A DNA stretch of 64,000 bases, taken from assembly GCA_013397455.1 (NCBI GenBank), contig VYZB01000333.1, positions 424,072 through 488,071 of the forward strand. Direction: 5' to 3'. Source of the DNA: Crotophaga sulcirostris (taxonomy: Eukaryota > Chordata > Aves > Cuculiformes > Crotophagidae). Below are positions 12,801-23,461 of this stretch, piece after piece; within the stretch, counting starts at the first letter, position 1; each line of letters begins with the position of its first letter. A program made the translations under genes and the position numbers. The notes beneath the pieces are model-generated. The model saw nothing but the letters and a program-made list of their open reading frames with translations. It searched no databases and had not been told where the DNA came from.

Positions 12801-14753
12801 GTCCTGACTCATTGTTAGCCTTAAGAGGGTCCTGACTAGCATCAACGTGTTCTGGAAGCAATGTGATTTTCCTACCATATTAGCAAAAAATAATAAAAAG
12901 TAATGTGAAAACAATAGGACATACCAGAAAATTTCCACTGAGGAATGGGGCTCTGTAATAAACTCATGTCAGGATGATTCCCATCCTGTTCTCATCATCC
13001 CAGCATATGGCAAAGTGACGCGACTTTGTGCCCATTGTGCAAAAGTGAGCAGCTTTTCTAGGTGCTTTGTCTGTTTATTCAATACCAAGCTCTTGAGAAA
13101 TCTAAGAAACAGAATGTGAAATCTGTTTCTGTTCCTGGGAGCCACCCAGCCAAGAGGGAGCATTAGGAATGTGCTGTAAAGCTGCAGAGAAGTATTTAGC
13201 CTTCATCAAAAGCCGAAAAATGCCTCCATGGCTTTCTACCCATGTCTCCCTGAAACTATAATCCCAAAAATATATGTAATTTAGAAGTGACAGCATCCTG
13301 GAAGCTTGGCTTGTGTGAGCTCACAGTTATCTTTTACTTGATCCTGTGAAATAAATTATATGCAACAAATCCCAACTGCAGATAAATTCTTCTCCATCTG
13401 TTTTCCTATAAAAGAGAAAAAAAAATGTAGCAATACTCTCATGCAACAATTGCACAAGCAAGTCATAAGCTTAAAGAAGAAGGAGAAAAAAGTTAGAATG
13501 TTTTCTGGTTTAATGCCAAAGATTTTGAAGATGAAAATTCTCTGAAAGTAACTGCAATAAACCAATGACTGTTACGCTTAAAAAAACCTTAAATAAAGTT
13601 AAATTCAGTTTAACTTCAATATTTCTTAGGAGAAAAAGAAAACAGAAATGCAGGAAAACAAAATTTTTACGTTTTAATTGTCATCTTTTTCCCCCAGTGT
13701 CTCCTAAATTGAAATGAGGTCATTTGGCTTTTAGTAACCAGTCCAAGTACAGCATAAAAGAGATTTCAAGACACAACTAGAGTTCACCTTTCATAAGCCA
13801 AGGGGTTACCACAAATATAAAACTACATAAGAGAGAAAGTGCTCAATGCCTAGGGAAGAATAGTTTCTCTTGTCAGGAAAAAACAGGTTGGTCTGCAACC
13901 ATTGCATAGACATCACCTCATCTCAGTGAGGGCTGCACAAGAGCAAATAGCTAAAGGTTGTCAAATACAGACTAAACTTAGCAGAAAAGAACCTAAATCA
14001 GAGCTGTTCTTTCTTTTTAAGGAAAATTTTTCTACATTTAAAAATCAAACAGGTGCAATCTTGTAATTGCGTGAATCAATAATATTTGTAATAAAGACAG
14101 AAGGTGCTCATACAGTTAGAATTGTAGTTTGTAGGTCACTTCAGTGCCTTACACGGACAGTCAATATAGAGAATACAATAAAGAGCTATGAACAATAGCC
14201 TGAATAAACAGGGAAACTGTAGATGTAAGGCTGGCAAAAAATAAACATTCTTTTTGGGAAATAAAGAGTGATAGTAAGAATTAAAGCGATTCAGTATTTG
14301 AGGTATGAAAATGAGTGAACATGCACTGCAAATATTGCATAAGTGAATCAGAGAAATGTGGAAACGGTCTACAAAAATAATTAAGTGTTTGAAGCAAGTC
14401 TCCCTGTTTTAGTCACAGCATGTTTGTTTAGGACTTCATCAGCAGTGAAGTTTTTTTCCACTTTCCTATTTGTTGTGTTTTGCAGTCTCTGTTAAATGTC
14501 TATTAGAAGTGCTCTAATCCCACTCAAAATCCAAAACTCGAAAATGCATAAAGGAAAATAATCCGAATGTCAAGCCTAATCACGAGCAGTTACTCAATCC
14601 ATCTGAATAAAAGCAATCAAGTCACATCCTTCTCTTTCCTCTCCAGAGACTCATGTACATCTAATAATAACCCACCACAAGCACTTTAAGGGAAGGGAAA
14701 AGAGGAGGAGCTGTGAGTTTTGACTACATTCTAGGAAACAAATTGTCTCCAGG
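9801..14753. other. CR1-free unique sequence (second half of a 10-kb stretch)
   Basis: No gene or repeat recognised with confidence. A possible old amniote-repeat word, CCCATTGACTTCAGTG, sits near 11608. 13340-14300 is AT-rich. Open frames are all under 95 codons and occur on both strands without preference. The last 100 bases lead into the truncated CR1 that starts near 14754. Confidence 0.55.
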
Positions 14754-15003
14754 CATTTTAAGATGAAAGAGGGGAGATTTAGACGAGATCTTAGGAATAA
14801 ATATTTTCCTGTGAGAGTGGTGAGGCCTTGGCACAGGTTGCTCAGAGAAGCCGTGGCTGCCCCATCCCAGGAGGGGTTCAAGGCCCAGGCTGGATGGGGC
14901 TTTAAGCAACCTGATTCAGTGGGAGGCATCCCTACCCCTGGCAGCGGGGTTGGAACTGGATGGGCTTTAATATCCCTTCCAAACCATTCTATGATTCCAT
15001 GAT
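14754..15003 (+). mobile_element. CR1 LINE 3' fragment, ATTCTATG-tail class
   Basis: The copy starts at the AGATGAAAGAGGGGAGATTT block, roughly 250 bases from the 3' end. It runs through GGCACAGGTTGCTCAGAGAAG and the GGTTCAAGGCC block, and ends CCATTCTATGATTCCATGAT. Only the last part of the ORF2 coding region and the 3' untranslated region remain. The octamer tail is mutated, suggesting some age. Confidence 0.9.
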
Positions 15004-15621
15004 GAGTGACACTGCAATGTAGAAGTTCTTGCTAAGCATCTGAATTATAACCAGACCTCAACTGGAGTGTATTAGACCACTTGTGATGTGTATGAGTAAC
15101 CCTGCAGGCTCTAATAGCCACACTCTGCAACCTCTGAAGCTTTCCTGCTATCCTACAAACGTATCTTCTGAATGGTTCCACACTCAAGTCAGTATTGGAA
15201 AAGTGGTGAAAGGATCAGATGAGGTTTTCTTATGTTAAAATGAGCAAGAAATCTCCAGCCGTTCATTACTCGTAGGCACTGGCACTTTGCTGCACTTGCC
15301 AGCACCATCCTCCCTAGCAGTGAGGGGTGGCAACAGCACCCATTTCGTTTTCCTACAACCCCAACTGAAGTGTCAAAACATAACTGTGTGGCTGCAGGAA
15401 GTGTTTAGGTGATGGTGTTGGGGAAAACACTTGGCTTTATGTTGACAATCTGGCATCAAGGACACCAGCAGAAATTTCACAGGGTTAATTGTTGTGATGA
15501 GAACAGAGTGAGGAGCTCAGCACAGCCTGGAGACTTCATTAGACCAACACTTTGCAGAGGTGAATAATCCCCATGAGCTGACCAGGACTACTCTTATATG
15601 TGAAGATACAGAAACTTAGAT
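15004..15621. other. unique sequence, nothing recognised
   Basis: No open frame of note, no repeat family and no regulatory motif cluster that I can support. Confidence 0.6.
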
Positions 15622-16335
15622 TTATAGAATGTCTGGAGTTGGATGGGACCCAGAAGGATCATCGAGTCCAACTCCTGTCTCTGCACAGGACAATCCCAAC
15701 ATTCACACCATGGGGCTGAGGACATTGTCCAAATGCTTCTAGAATATTGTCAAGTTTGGTGCGATGACTGCTTCCCTGGGCAGCTGTTCCGGTGCTCCAC
15801 CACCCTCTGGGTGAAGAACCTTTTCCTAACATCCAGCCTAACCCTTCCCTGGCACATCTTCCTGCCATTCCCTCAGGTCCTGTCACTGGCCACCAGAGAG
15901 AAGAGCTCAGCATCTGCTCCTCCTCCTCCTCTTGTGAGGAAGCTGCAGAGTATGATGAGGTCTCCCCTCAGTCTTCTCTTCTCCCGGCTGAACAGACCAA
16001 GTGACTTCAGCTGCTCCTCATACAGCTTCCCCTCTAAATTCTTCACCAATGCTGTGCCCTCCTCTGGACATTCTCCAGCAGCTTTACATCCTTTTTAATC
16101 TATGGCACCCAAAACTGCACCCAGTACTCAAGCTGGGGCTGCACCAGTGTTCAGCAGAGCGGAACAATTCCCTCCCTCTCCCGTCTGGTGATGTCATGCT
16201 TTATGCACCCCAGGACACGGTGGCCCTCTTGGCTGCCAGGGCACTGCTGGCTCGTGGTCAACTTTCTGCTGACCAAAACCCCTAGATCCCTTTCTGAACG
16301 GCTGCCCTCCAGCCTCTTGCTCTTGCAGGATGAGG
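15622..16335 (-). mobile_element. CR1 LINE, older subfamily, minus strand, about 710 bp
   Basis: Read on the minus strand, the 3' end (left) has the CTGTGCAGAGACAGGAGTTGG and GATCCTTCTGGGTCCC blocks, and its octamer tail is almost lost (TCTATAAA). Moving 5' (right) it has AGAGGGTGGTGGAGCACCGG, GAAGATGTGCCAGGGAAGGG, the CTTGGTCTGTTCAGC block and finally an AGAGGCTGGAGGGCAGCC block. This 3' end differs from the common class and matches the host copy of the nested insertion at 57290-58137 and the copy at 40741-41003. Several frames are open across it but none is an intact ORF2. Confidence 0.9.
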
Positions 16336-16867
16336 GGCTTTATATATTTAGAACCTCAAGTCCTTGAAAACCTTACTTTCATGGGTAAATACTTTATTAA
16401 TGTGGTTTAGTTCTATGCTTTCCTAAGCGTGGGTGTATTATGAACCTACCTGAAATTGTCTTTTACAAACATGTTGGTTTCAGTTTGTCAGGAAGTTGTT
16501 TCTGCATGGACTGCTGGGCATTTCTTTTGTCCATTTGCTTTTGGCAGAGGATGAACGAACCCAAGCTTCTGTTTTCATATGATCATTCCTGAAATTGCTT
16601 TGTGCTTGGAGAAACGTGTAGGTGTTTTGTGTGATTTCTTTAAATAGTATATGACAACACTACCACAAGAATAAAAAACCACAAGATTTTCTCCGTATTC
16701 TGCCATTTTCATCTTTCATTCTTCTAATGAGCTTATTTTTACTCCCTACTGTACAGCCCCTGCTCTATATTAACAAGTTCTTCCTTGATTCCACTGATTC
16801 TCCTTGCCCACGGTGGCCTTTTTAAATAATTTATTCAATATGTTTATTTTTCTGAAAGCAAAGGCTG
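16336..16867. other. unique AT-rich sequence, nothing recognised
   Basis: Contains no open frame over 60 codons and no identifiable repeat. The sequence is rich in TTTCTT/AATAAA words. Confidence 0.55.
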
Positions 16868-17028
16868 CCAAGAGAGGCTGTGGAATTGTCATCATTGGCT
16901 CAACTAGACATCCATCTATTAGGGATTATTTAAGGATAAGGAAATCAATCCTTCTGTGATTCAAGGGGAGGAGGGGATGGATTAAATGACCTGGTAGAAT
17001 AGTCCCTTCTAATTCAAATTATTCTGGT
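16868..17028 (+). mobile_element. old, diverged CR1 LINE 3' end
   Basis: The segment GAGGCTGTGGAATTGTCATC followed by ATTGG, ACTAGACATCCATCT, then GGATTAAATGACCTGGTAGA and CCCTTCTAATTCAAATTATT follows the CR1 3' block order with many substitutions. The terminal ATTCTGG is all that is left of the octamer tail. Divergence is far higher than in the other copies, so this is likely an early avian or amniote-age CR1. Confidence 0.7.
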
Positions 17029-17154
17029 TTTTTTATTTTTGTTCTAAATTCTTTTTGATCTCAATTTCCTAATTTTTTTATGTAATGTTCTCTTGTGTTT
17101 GTGTTCTTTGAAAGTATGGAGAATTTGCATGAACCAATTTTTATTATTTCCCTT

Positions 17155-17240
17155 GAGAATGTTAAAAACTTCAATTAGGTCACAGTGAAGTCTCTTTTCC
17201 AGAGTGAAATTCCTTAATCTTCCTTAATAACTTAAATCTT
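17155..17240 (-). mobile_element. possible old CR1/L3-like fragment, minus strand
   Basis: The order TTAAAAACTTCAATTAGGTC, then AGTGAAGTCTCTTTTCCAGA, then CTTAATCTTCCTTAATAA resembles the minus-strand form of the CR1/L3 LFSLEK coding block, where related copies read ...ATCATATCACCC.CAGTCTTCTCTTTTCC... It is short and diverged, and chance similarity cannot be excluded. Confidence 0.3.
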
Positions 17241-18199
17241 TGAGAAGTGATGTTGTTCTGCAATGCATTTTTCTCAAAAGTAATTATATACCAGCTAAGT
17301 TGCTACATAATAGTCAGTGCAGTGTTAGGCTCTGAGTATAATCAGTCCTTGGGTTTTGTCGAGCATATTAGCCCTGATGGGCTGGAAACACGACTGTCAG
17401 TACAGAGGTGCAGGCTGGGAGATAGGAATTTCCAGTTTCCAAGAAGCTAGCATTTTCTATTTGTCCAGGAACCTCTCACAGTGTAAACTGATCTTCTGGT
17501 TGTATTTCTCAGTAGATCTGCTCAATTGTAATTTAAGGATTATTTTAACAACAGCGGGCAAGGAATGCCATGAGGTGAAAGCGAGTTGCCAGGCTGAGGA
17601 ATGATGCAAGCTCTGCCTTTCACTTTGTGAATATATTTTCTTTGCCCCGTGATTGCTGTATTTTCCAGTAGAATGCATCAAGCTGTTTAATACTGTAGGT
17701 AATCAAAAGCTGAAATCCTAGTATCAATACGGTGCAGCAGAAAGCCAGTCTCTCTCTCCCCTGGTAGAGATTCCCCTTCGTGGCTGCCCTGCTGCTGTTT
17801 CCTCCTTCGCTTATGTCAGCTCTGGGGTCATTACATAACCACTCCGAAACACTTCTCCTTTCTGGAATTAAGGGAAAAGAGCCATCCAAATCCTCTTAAG
17901 AAGCTTTGAAAATGCTGTTTGCTTTGCTGTGCGCAGCAGCAAATGCACTCTTAGCACACTACTGGAAGTGAGAGTAACTGGTCAATTTCATTTGCCTCTG
18001 GTTTCTGGTTGTGGACTGATCGTGCTCCTATGTCAGCCTCCAAAAGGATAAAAAGAGACATACTAGGATTAAACATAAAAATAAATTTAATGCCAAAAAT
18101 GGTTGTTCCTTGAAGAGCTTTGGTGCCATGTCAAGAACAGCTTTATCTCACCTGAAATTACATTGTGAAAGTTAGGGTGGACTTCATGGTCCATACAAA
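17241..18199. other. unique sequence, nothing recognised
   Basis: Opposed short open frames (plus 17356-17604, minus 17457-17681 and 17620-17889, all 90 codons or fewer) overlap one another and show no known protein features. Confidence 0.55.
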
Positions 18200-18263
18200 A
18201 TAAATGATCTGTAAGTTGCCTTCTGACCCAAGCTGTTCTATAATTTCTATGTTTTCTATGATA
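18200..18263 (+). mobile_element. degenerate CR1 LINE 3' tail
   Basis: AAATGATCTGTAAGTTGCCT, then CTGACCCAAGCTGTTCTAT, then AATTTCTATGTTTTCTATGA matches the terminal CR1 pattern (GATGATCT...TTCCAACCCAAACTATTCTATGATTCTATGA) with about one change in five bases. This is probably an old insertion. Its 5' limit is not clear. Confidence 0.55.
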
Positions 18264-19110
18264 AATGTTTCCCACCTGCTCTACTGTAAAGATTAGGACA
18301 ACCTGCTTGGAAATCCACTTAAAAAAATAAATAAAAGAGGATTGAAGATGGTGGGAAGAGAGGTGAGGTGCAGCAAGGGATCTAGTTTTTCCTTGCTTGT
18401 CTCATGCATCCTATATTCCTCTCCGGCCTTTGCAATATTAAGAAGGACAGGACTGAGGCAAAATCTCATGGCCCAGACACTCCCCAACCTGAAAGAGTGC
18501 CATTAACTAGTTTCTCTTGTCTTTTCAATCCCATTTTATTAGTTGATTTCAGAATATGTACCCATCTTATGGAAAAAGAGACGTGGACTTTTTGCAATTA
18601 ATGTTGAAGACATCCCACTCAAGAAACAAGGATTTGCAATATCTTTGTCTCTCAGATTGATTGGTGCTCTTCATGGGCATGAGGTGATTCTTGCTGCAGT
18701 TGTCATGTTAATCACCCTTCTCCTCAGTCCAGATACAGCAGAGAAGGATGGGCGTGTTTGGAAAAAGAATGTGAAAATTGCCTGCTTTTCTTAACAACTT
18801 CCATTTGAAGAGAAAATCAAGTAGGTTTGGTAAAGCAGCATAAGCCTTCCTGTACCCAGCCTTTCACTGTTACACCTTCATCCCCTGCTCTGATTTCTCC
18901 TGATGCGTTGTGGCACTTCTGGACATTATCTCTACCAATAGGGGCACATATATAACAATTTTCCACTCAGTCATGATGAGAAACCCTGCCGCAGTCTTGC
19001 TTTTTTTTTTCTGAAGTAATGATTCTTTAATACTTTCGTAATAATTGCAGGGATGTTTCCACTCAGCACTACAGGCATTATTTTGAGAGCAGACACCGAC
19101 ATGGCACTGT
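18264..19110. other. unique sequence, nothing recognised
   Basis: Short frames only (85 codons or fewer). A T-run lies near 19000. Confidence 0.55.
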
Positions 19111-19537
19111 TCCGAGGGCTGGAGCACTTTCCATACAAAGACAGGCTGAGAGAGTTGGTGTTGTTCAGCCTGGAGAAGAGAAGGCTTTGGGGGACCTTAG
19201 AGCAGCCTCCCAGTACTGAAAGGGGCTCCAGGAAAGCTGGGGAGGGGCTCTTGATCAGGGAGTGCAGGGATAGGATGAGGGGTAATGATTTTCAGCTGAA
19301 AAAGGGGAGATTGAGGTGAGATCTTGGGAAGAAATGTTTACCTGTGAGGGTGGGGAGGCCCTGGCCCAGGTTGCCCAGAGAAGTGGTGGCTGCCCCATTC
19401 CTGGAGGTGTTCAAGGCCAGGTTGGATGGGGCTTGGAGCCCCCTGATCCAGTGGGAGGTGTCCCTGCCCATGGCAGCGGGGTGGACTGGATGGGCTTTGA
19501 GGTCCTTTCCAACTCAAACTATTCTATGATTCTATGT
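19111..19537 (+). mobile_element. CR1 LINE, 5'-truncated, ATTCTATG-tail class
   Basis: Starts at TCCGAGGGCTGGAGCAC and continues through the LFSLEKRRL coding block, GGGAGTGCAGGGATAGGATG, CTGAAAAAGGGGAGATTGAG, CCAGGTTGCCCAGAGAAGTG and GGTTGGATGGGGC, ending ATTCTATGATTCTATG. The frame shifts within the coding remnant, as shown by overlapping short frames at 19053-19319 and 19316-19543. Confidence 0.93.
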
Positions 19538-20227
19538 ATGTAATTTTGGCATGACAAAAACCATTCAAATATTTCTCCTCTTCCTTTAATTAATTTCCTG
19601 CTGTTCTCCATACACCTAATTTCTGGTTTGTAACCTGAGGTTGCATTTCTGCACACACAGTTGGTTACAGCAGCCTGGATGTGGCAAAATCAGAATGCTT
19701 CCTGCTTACCATAGCATAGTAGCCCTGTCTCTGTGCTCTGTCACAGACGCACAAGTGACATACCTCAGTTTTCTGTCTCCCATGAAGGGAAAGATTTTGA
19801 GGGAGAGCATTGGACCAGAAGTGTCTCAAAAGCACCATTTCTAGAGTACAACAACCTCTAATGGTGCTGGGCTGTGACTCTGCTGGGGGTGAAGCCATCT
19901 CCTGCCCCACCAGTTGCCTGGTCAAGCATGGCCAGGGTCACCCTCCAATGAAATATGTGCTTGTTGAGCACAGGGGATCAAATTCAGAACTGATGCAAGG
20001 AATGGCTCCAGGACAGCGACCTCAGACTTTGTTTTGAATGATATTAGGCTTCAAGTGTTATATAGTGTTGTCATGCCAGGATATTTTTAGTGTCCTAGAG
20101 ACTGGAAAGAAGAAAATATTTTGTCTCTTAGCTGGAGGATTTGCCCATATTTGTTCCAGTCTAATTTAACTCCAGTTGAATTCAGTGCATCCAACTTCTA
20201 GACTTGGCTTAACTTTGGGAGATACAA

Positions 20228-20255
20228 CTATTCTACTCTATTCTACTCTATCTAC
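20228..20255. repeat. short tandem repeat, 10-bp unit
   Basis: Unit CTATTCTACT in about 2.7 copies, the last with a 1-base loss. This is a small simple repeat not adjacent to any CR1 end. Confidence 0.8.
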
Positions 20256-20366
20256 TGACTTCACATGCCGTGCTTTAGCAAAACAGGTACTGATCGTAAT
20301 AACTGAATAGTTCTTATGACACCTCTTGCAAGGAAAAGAGGGCAGGCTCACAGAGAATTTTTCTCT

Positions 20367-20642
20367 TTATCTTTTTTTAACCTGGCAAAAATGTGAGTTA
20401 TAAAAGTTTACATTACAGTCTTTGTTAAAGTCAACAGTAACAAAGTTCGAAGCAGGAATTGAAATCCCATGGCACTCAATATTATCAGGAAATGCAAGCC
20501 ACTTGAGAGGCCTGTTGTACAGCAACACAGTAAAGCCCTTAGCTGGAGCTTCAGGGGTCAGGTTTCTGGCACTATTAGTCATGTTATTTATATATATGGA
20601 CACAGTTATGTGTATATATTGCATGTGTGCACATGTATGCAT
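20367..20642 (-). other. unexplained 91-codon open frame, coding status uncertain
   Basis: I do not recognise this protein. After an N-terminal part that derives from an alternating TG/TA tract (so likely not coding), about 70 codons give a mixed, protein-like composition with segments such as LTPEAPAKGFTVLLYNRPLK and FPDNIECHGISIPASN, including two cysteines and a DFNKDC word. A possible donor (CCAG followed by GTTAAA, minus strand) lies near 20382. A possible acceptor (AATAG, without a clear pyrimidine tract) lies near 20565. The plus strand is also open over the same bases (20422-20844, 140 codons), so chance openness is a serious alternative. Confidence 0.2.
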
Positions 20643-22187
20643 GCACCTCAGCCATCACTCAGCCCTAATGATGCACAGCATCCTGCTGCAGAGAAAGTCT
20701 GCTGGAATGAGTGCCAGCAAAGATCCTGAGTGCCTGATGTGCAGGCGAAGGGGAAGGAGCCTGCTAGGGAAGCAGGAATGCAGTGTCACCACTCATGAGG
20801 CCTGTGCGAGTTGCAAGATGTTTCTGTTTCTGTCTTGTTACTGAAAGGGAAATAAAATGGGAGAAGGAAGGGGCAGTGTGTGAAAAAAGGCTCTTTCCCA
20901 CAGTAATATTGTGATCACTGGATTTTGAGTTTCAAGATTATTGTCCTTGCATCGAGCACTTACAGCAGAGAAGATGGAGACTCCTAAATCAATCCAATTT
21001 TCATACAATTAATGCAATTCTCCTTTGGTAGTAGTAGCTCTCCACTGTTGTAGTGAGGAAGTGACAAATGTGTTGGTATGTAAACCTGTTTTCTTCTGGA
21101 CAGCCAAAATGCCATTGCTGGGGATTGTCTGCCATCTCCTGAAGGGAGCCCACACCCATTCCACCACCCCACCACAGGCAGGGAACATGATTTCAAACAC
21201 ATCTAGTGCTGAGTTAATGAGATGCACTTGTTACTGTTGTCTGGTAGCAGCTAAATGCACTGGGTAATGTGGAGACAACGGAACTGGCTCAGGTACAAGT
21301 TCAACCCTGTTTCTTGTGATGCTGAAAACTACCCTCTCTTATTTTCCTTCATATCTAGGATATGGCACACAGAATAAACATGATGAACATGGACTCAGGT
21401 TTCATGGAAGGTAGCTCTGACTCACCAACATCAATTCAAGCTTTGATTTGCAGCAGGAGAAGGTCTACAAATACACAGGGTTCTAGCTGGCCCCTAATGA
21501 AGACCTGAATGGGATCAGCTGTGGTTTGGTGTGTGCCTCCTGGTGTGCCTGTACTCTGAAAGGGCTGCCCCACTTCTGTCCTTCCTCAAACTTGCCATCA
21601 GTTCGTTTGGGTACCTCCTCATCGACATTGAATAAGCATGGCTGGGATGTGGTACAGCTTGTTTATAATAATCTTTGAACAAAAAGAGATGGTTCTTCAT
21701 TATATCACAGTGTTCCTGATGATGTGTTACATACTAGAGCCGTTTAATCAAAGCCACTAACAACTGACATCTTATAACTCTTCATAAAGCCAGCCAGTGT
21801 TATGATTCTTATTTGGCACTACTTATGCTTAAAATTTTATGGAACACGAGTTGATTTCCCAAACCAAGTTTATTGAATGGATGTTTGCAGCGGACAATCA
21901 TACCAGTGTGTGCGCTCACCCCAAGCACCAGCATCTCAATGCACGAACAATGCCCATACTGAACTCCAAGTGACCCAACTGTCTTTGCTAATCGCTTGCT
22001 GATTACTGGGCTAATCTTTGCCTTGTTTAGAACAGCTAAGCTGAAACTGCTCTCTGCTATGCTGCACTTGGATAGCAGGATGCATTTTTGGTCCTCACCA
22101 TCACTGTGCTGTGATTGCACTAGAGATGGACGATGAAATGCAGGTTTGTCCCGTGCTGGACCTAGCAGCTGTAGGTACCTTGGAGTG

Positions 22188-22525
22188 TTTCACAGTTTCA
22201 CAGTATAACCAGGTTGGAAGAGACCTCTGAGATCATCAAGTCCAACCTATAAGCCAACACTAACACCAACTCATCACCTAAACCATGGCACTGAGTGCCT
22301 CATCCAATCTTCCCTTAAACACATCCAGGATCGGCAACTCCACCACCTCCCTGGGCAGCGCATTCCAGTGGCCAATCACCCTTTCAGGGAAGAACTTCTT
22401 CCTAACATCAAGTCTAAACCTCCCCTGACGAAGTTTAAGTCCGTTTAAGTCCCTCTAGTTCTGTCACTGGTCACCTGTGAGAAGAGACCAACGCCCGCTT
22501 GACTACAACCTCCTTTTAGGTAGTT
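22188..22525 (-). mobile_element. CR1 LINE, ATACTGTG-tail class, minus arm of a head-to-head pair
   Basis: The minus-strand copy has its tail on the left (TTTCACAGTTTCACAGTATA, a mutated ATACTGTG array). It extends 5' to the AACTACCTAAAAGGAGGTTG block, where it is truncated. It carries a private 10-bp tandem duplication (GTTTAAGTCC twice, 22433-22452). Compared by eye with the plus copy at 23219-23556 it differs at roughly 11-14 sites over about 335 bases, so the two share a subfamily (both have AGTCAAGCGGGCGTTGG). Together they form an inverted repeat. Confidence 0.95.
22433..22452. repeat. 10-bp tandem duplication inside CR1
   Basis: GTTTAAGTCC occurs twice in direct succession, where sister copies have the word once followed by ATGTCC. 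This is most likely slippage in, or after insertion of, the minus-strand CR1. Confidence 0.85.
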
Positions 22526-22593
22526 CTCTGGGTGCAGGCTTCCATGGCCCTTTGCTCTGCAGCCCCATGCAATGAAGTCTCAAAACTTGATTT
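22526..22593. other. spacer between head-to-head CR1 copies
   Basis: Sixty-eight bases that match neither CR1 arm. They may be the original host sequence between two insertions, or filler at a rearrangement junction. A start codon at 22532 opens into the CR1 frame, but those first 20 or so codons are not CR1-derived. Confidence 0.5.
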
Positions 22594-23461
22594 TCCTGTC
22601 CTGTTTAACATATTTATTGATGATCTGGATGAGGGGATTGAGTCCATCATCAGCAAATTTGCAGATGATACCAAGCTGGGAGGTAGGGTTGATCTGTTAG
22701 AAGGTAGGATGGCCCTACAGAGGGACCTGGACAGACTGGAGAGATGGGCCGATTCTAATGGGATGAGGTTCAATAAGTCCAAATGTCGGGTACTTCATTT
22801 TGGACACAACAATCCCAAGCATATCTATAGACTAGGGACGGAGTGGCTGGAGAGTAGTCAGGCGGAAAGGGACCTGGGAGTGCTGGTTGATAGGAAGCTC
22901 AACATGAGCCAACTGTGTGCCCAGGTGGCCAAGAAGGCCAATGGCATCCTGACCTGCATTAGGAATAGTGTAGCGAGCAGGACCAGAGAAGTTATCATCC
23001 CCCTCTACTCGGCACTGGTCAGGCCTCACCTTGAATACTGCGTATAGTTCTGGGCCCCTCAGTTTGGGAAAGATGTCAGGATACTGGAGGGTGTCCAGAG
23101 GAGGGCAACAAAGATGGTGAAGGGGCTGGAGCACAAGCCCTACGAGGAGCGACTGAGGGAGCTGGGGCTGTTTAGTCTGGAGAAGAGGAGGCTCAGGGGT
23201 GACCTTATTGCTCTCTACAGCTACCTAAAAGGAGGTTGTAGTCAAGCGGGCGTTGGTCTCTTCTCACAGGTGACCAGTGACAGAACTAGAGGACATGGAC
23301 TTAAACTTCGTCAGGGGAGGTTTAGACTTGATGTTAGGAAGAAGTTCTTCCCTGAAAGGGTGATTGGCCACTGGAATGCGCTACCCAGGGAGGTGGTGGA
23401 GTTGCCAATGCTGGATGTGTTTAAGGGAAGACTGGATGAGGCACTGAGTGCCATGGTTTAG
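22594..23461 (+). pseudogene. CR1 ORF2 remnant: end of reverse transcriptase plus C-terminal domain
   Basis: ORF2 of CR1 encodes endonuclease and reverse transcriptase for target-primed reverse transcription. Here about 289 codons of the 3' part survive. The palm motif FADDT (22658-22672) carries the two catalytic aspartates, preceded by [11 protein letters not shown]. The thumb-like part follows, up to VRPHLEYCV. One in-frame TAG at 23045-23047 interrupts the frame where a sister copy at 34899 has CAG, a single C-to-T change. After it the same frame stays open through [20 protein letters not shown] and [20 protein letters not shown] to the normal terminator at 23459-23461. There are no frameshifts, so the copy is fairly young. 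A protein would still lack the endonuclease and most catalytic motifs. Confidence 0.92.

Larger units (their letters stand above)
19538..22187. other. unique sequence with one possible exon and short simple repeats
   Basis: A decamer-like repeat (CTATTCTACT, about 2.7 copies) lies at 20228-20255. An alternating purine-pyrimidine tract (GTGTATATATTGCATGTGTG and on) lies at about 20607-20646. The minus frame 20367-20642 is discussed as its own entry. Otherwise nothing recognised. Confidence 0.5.
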
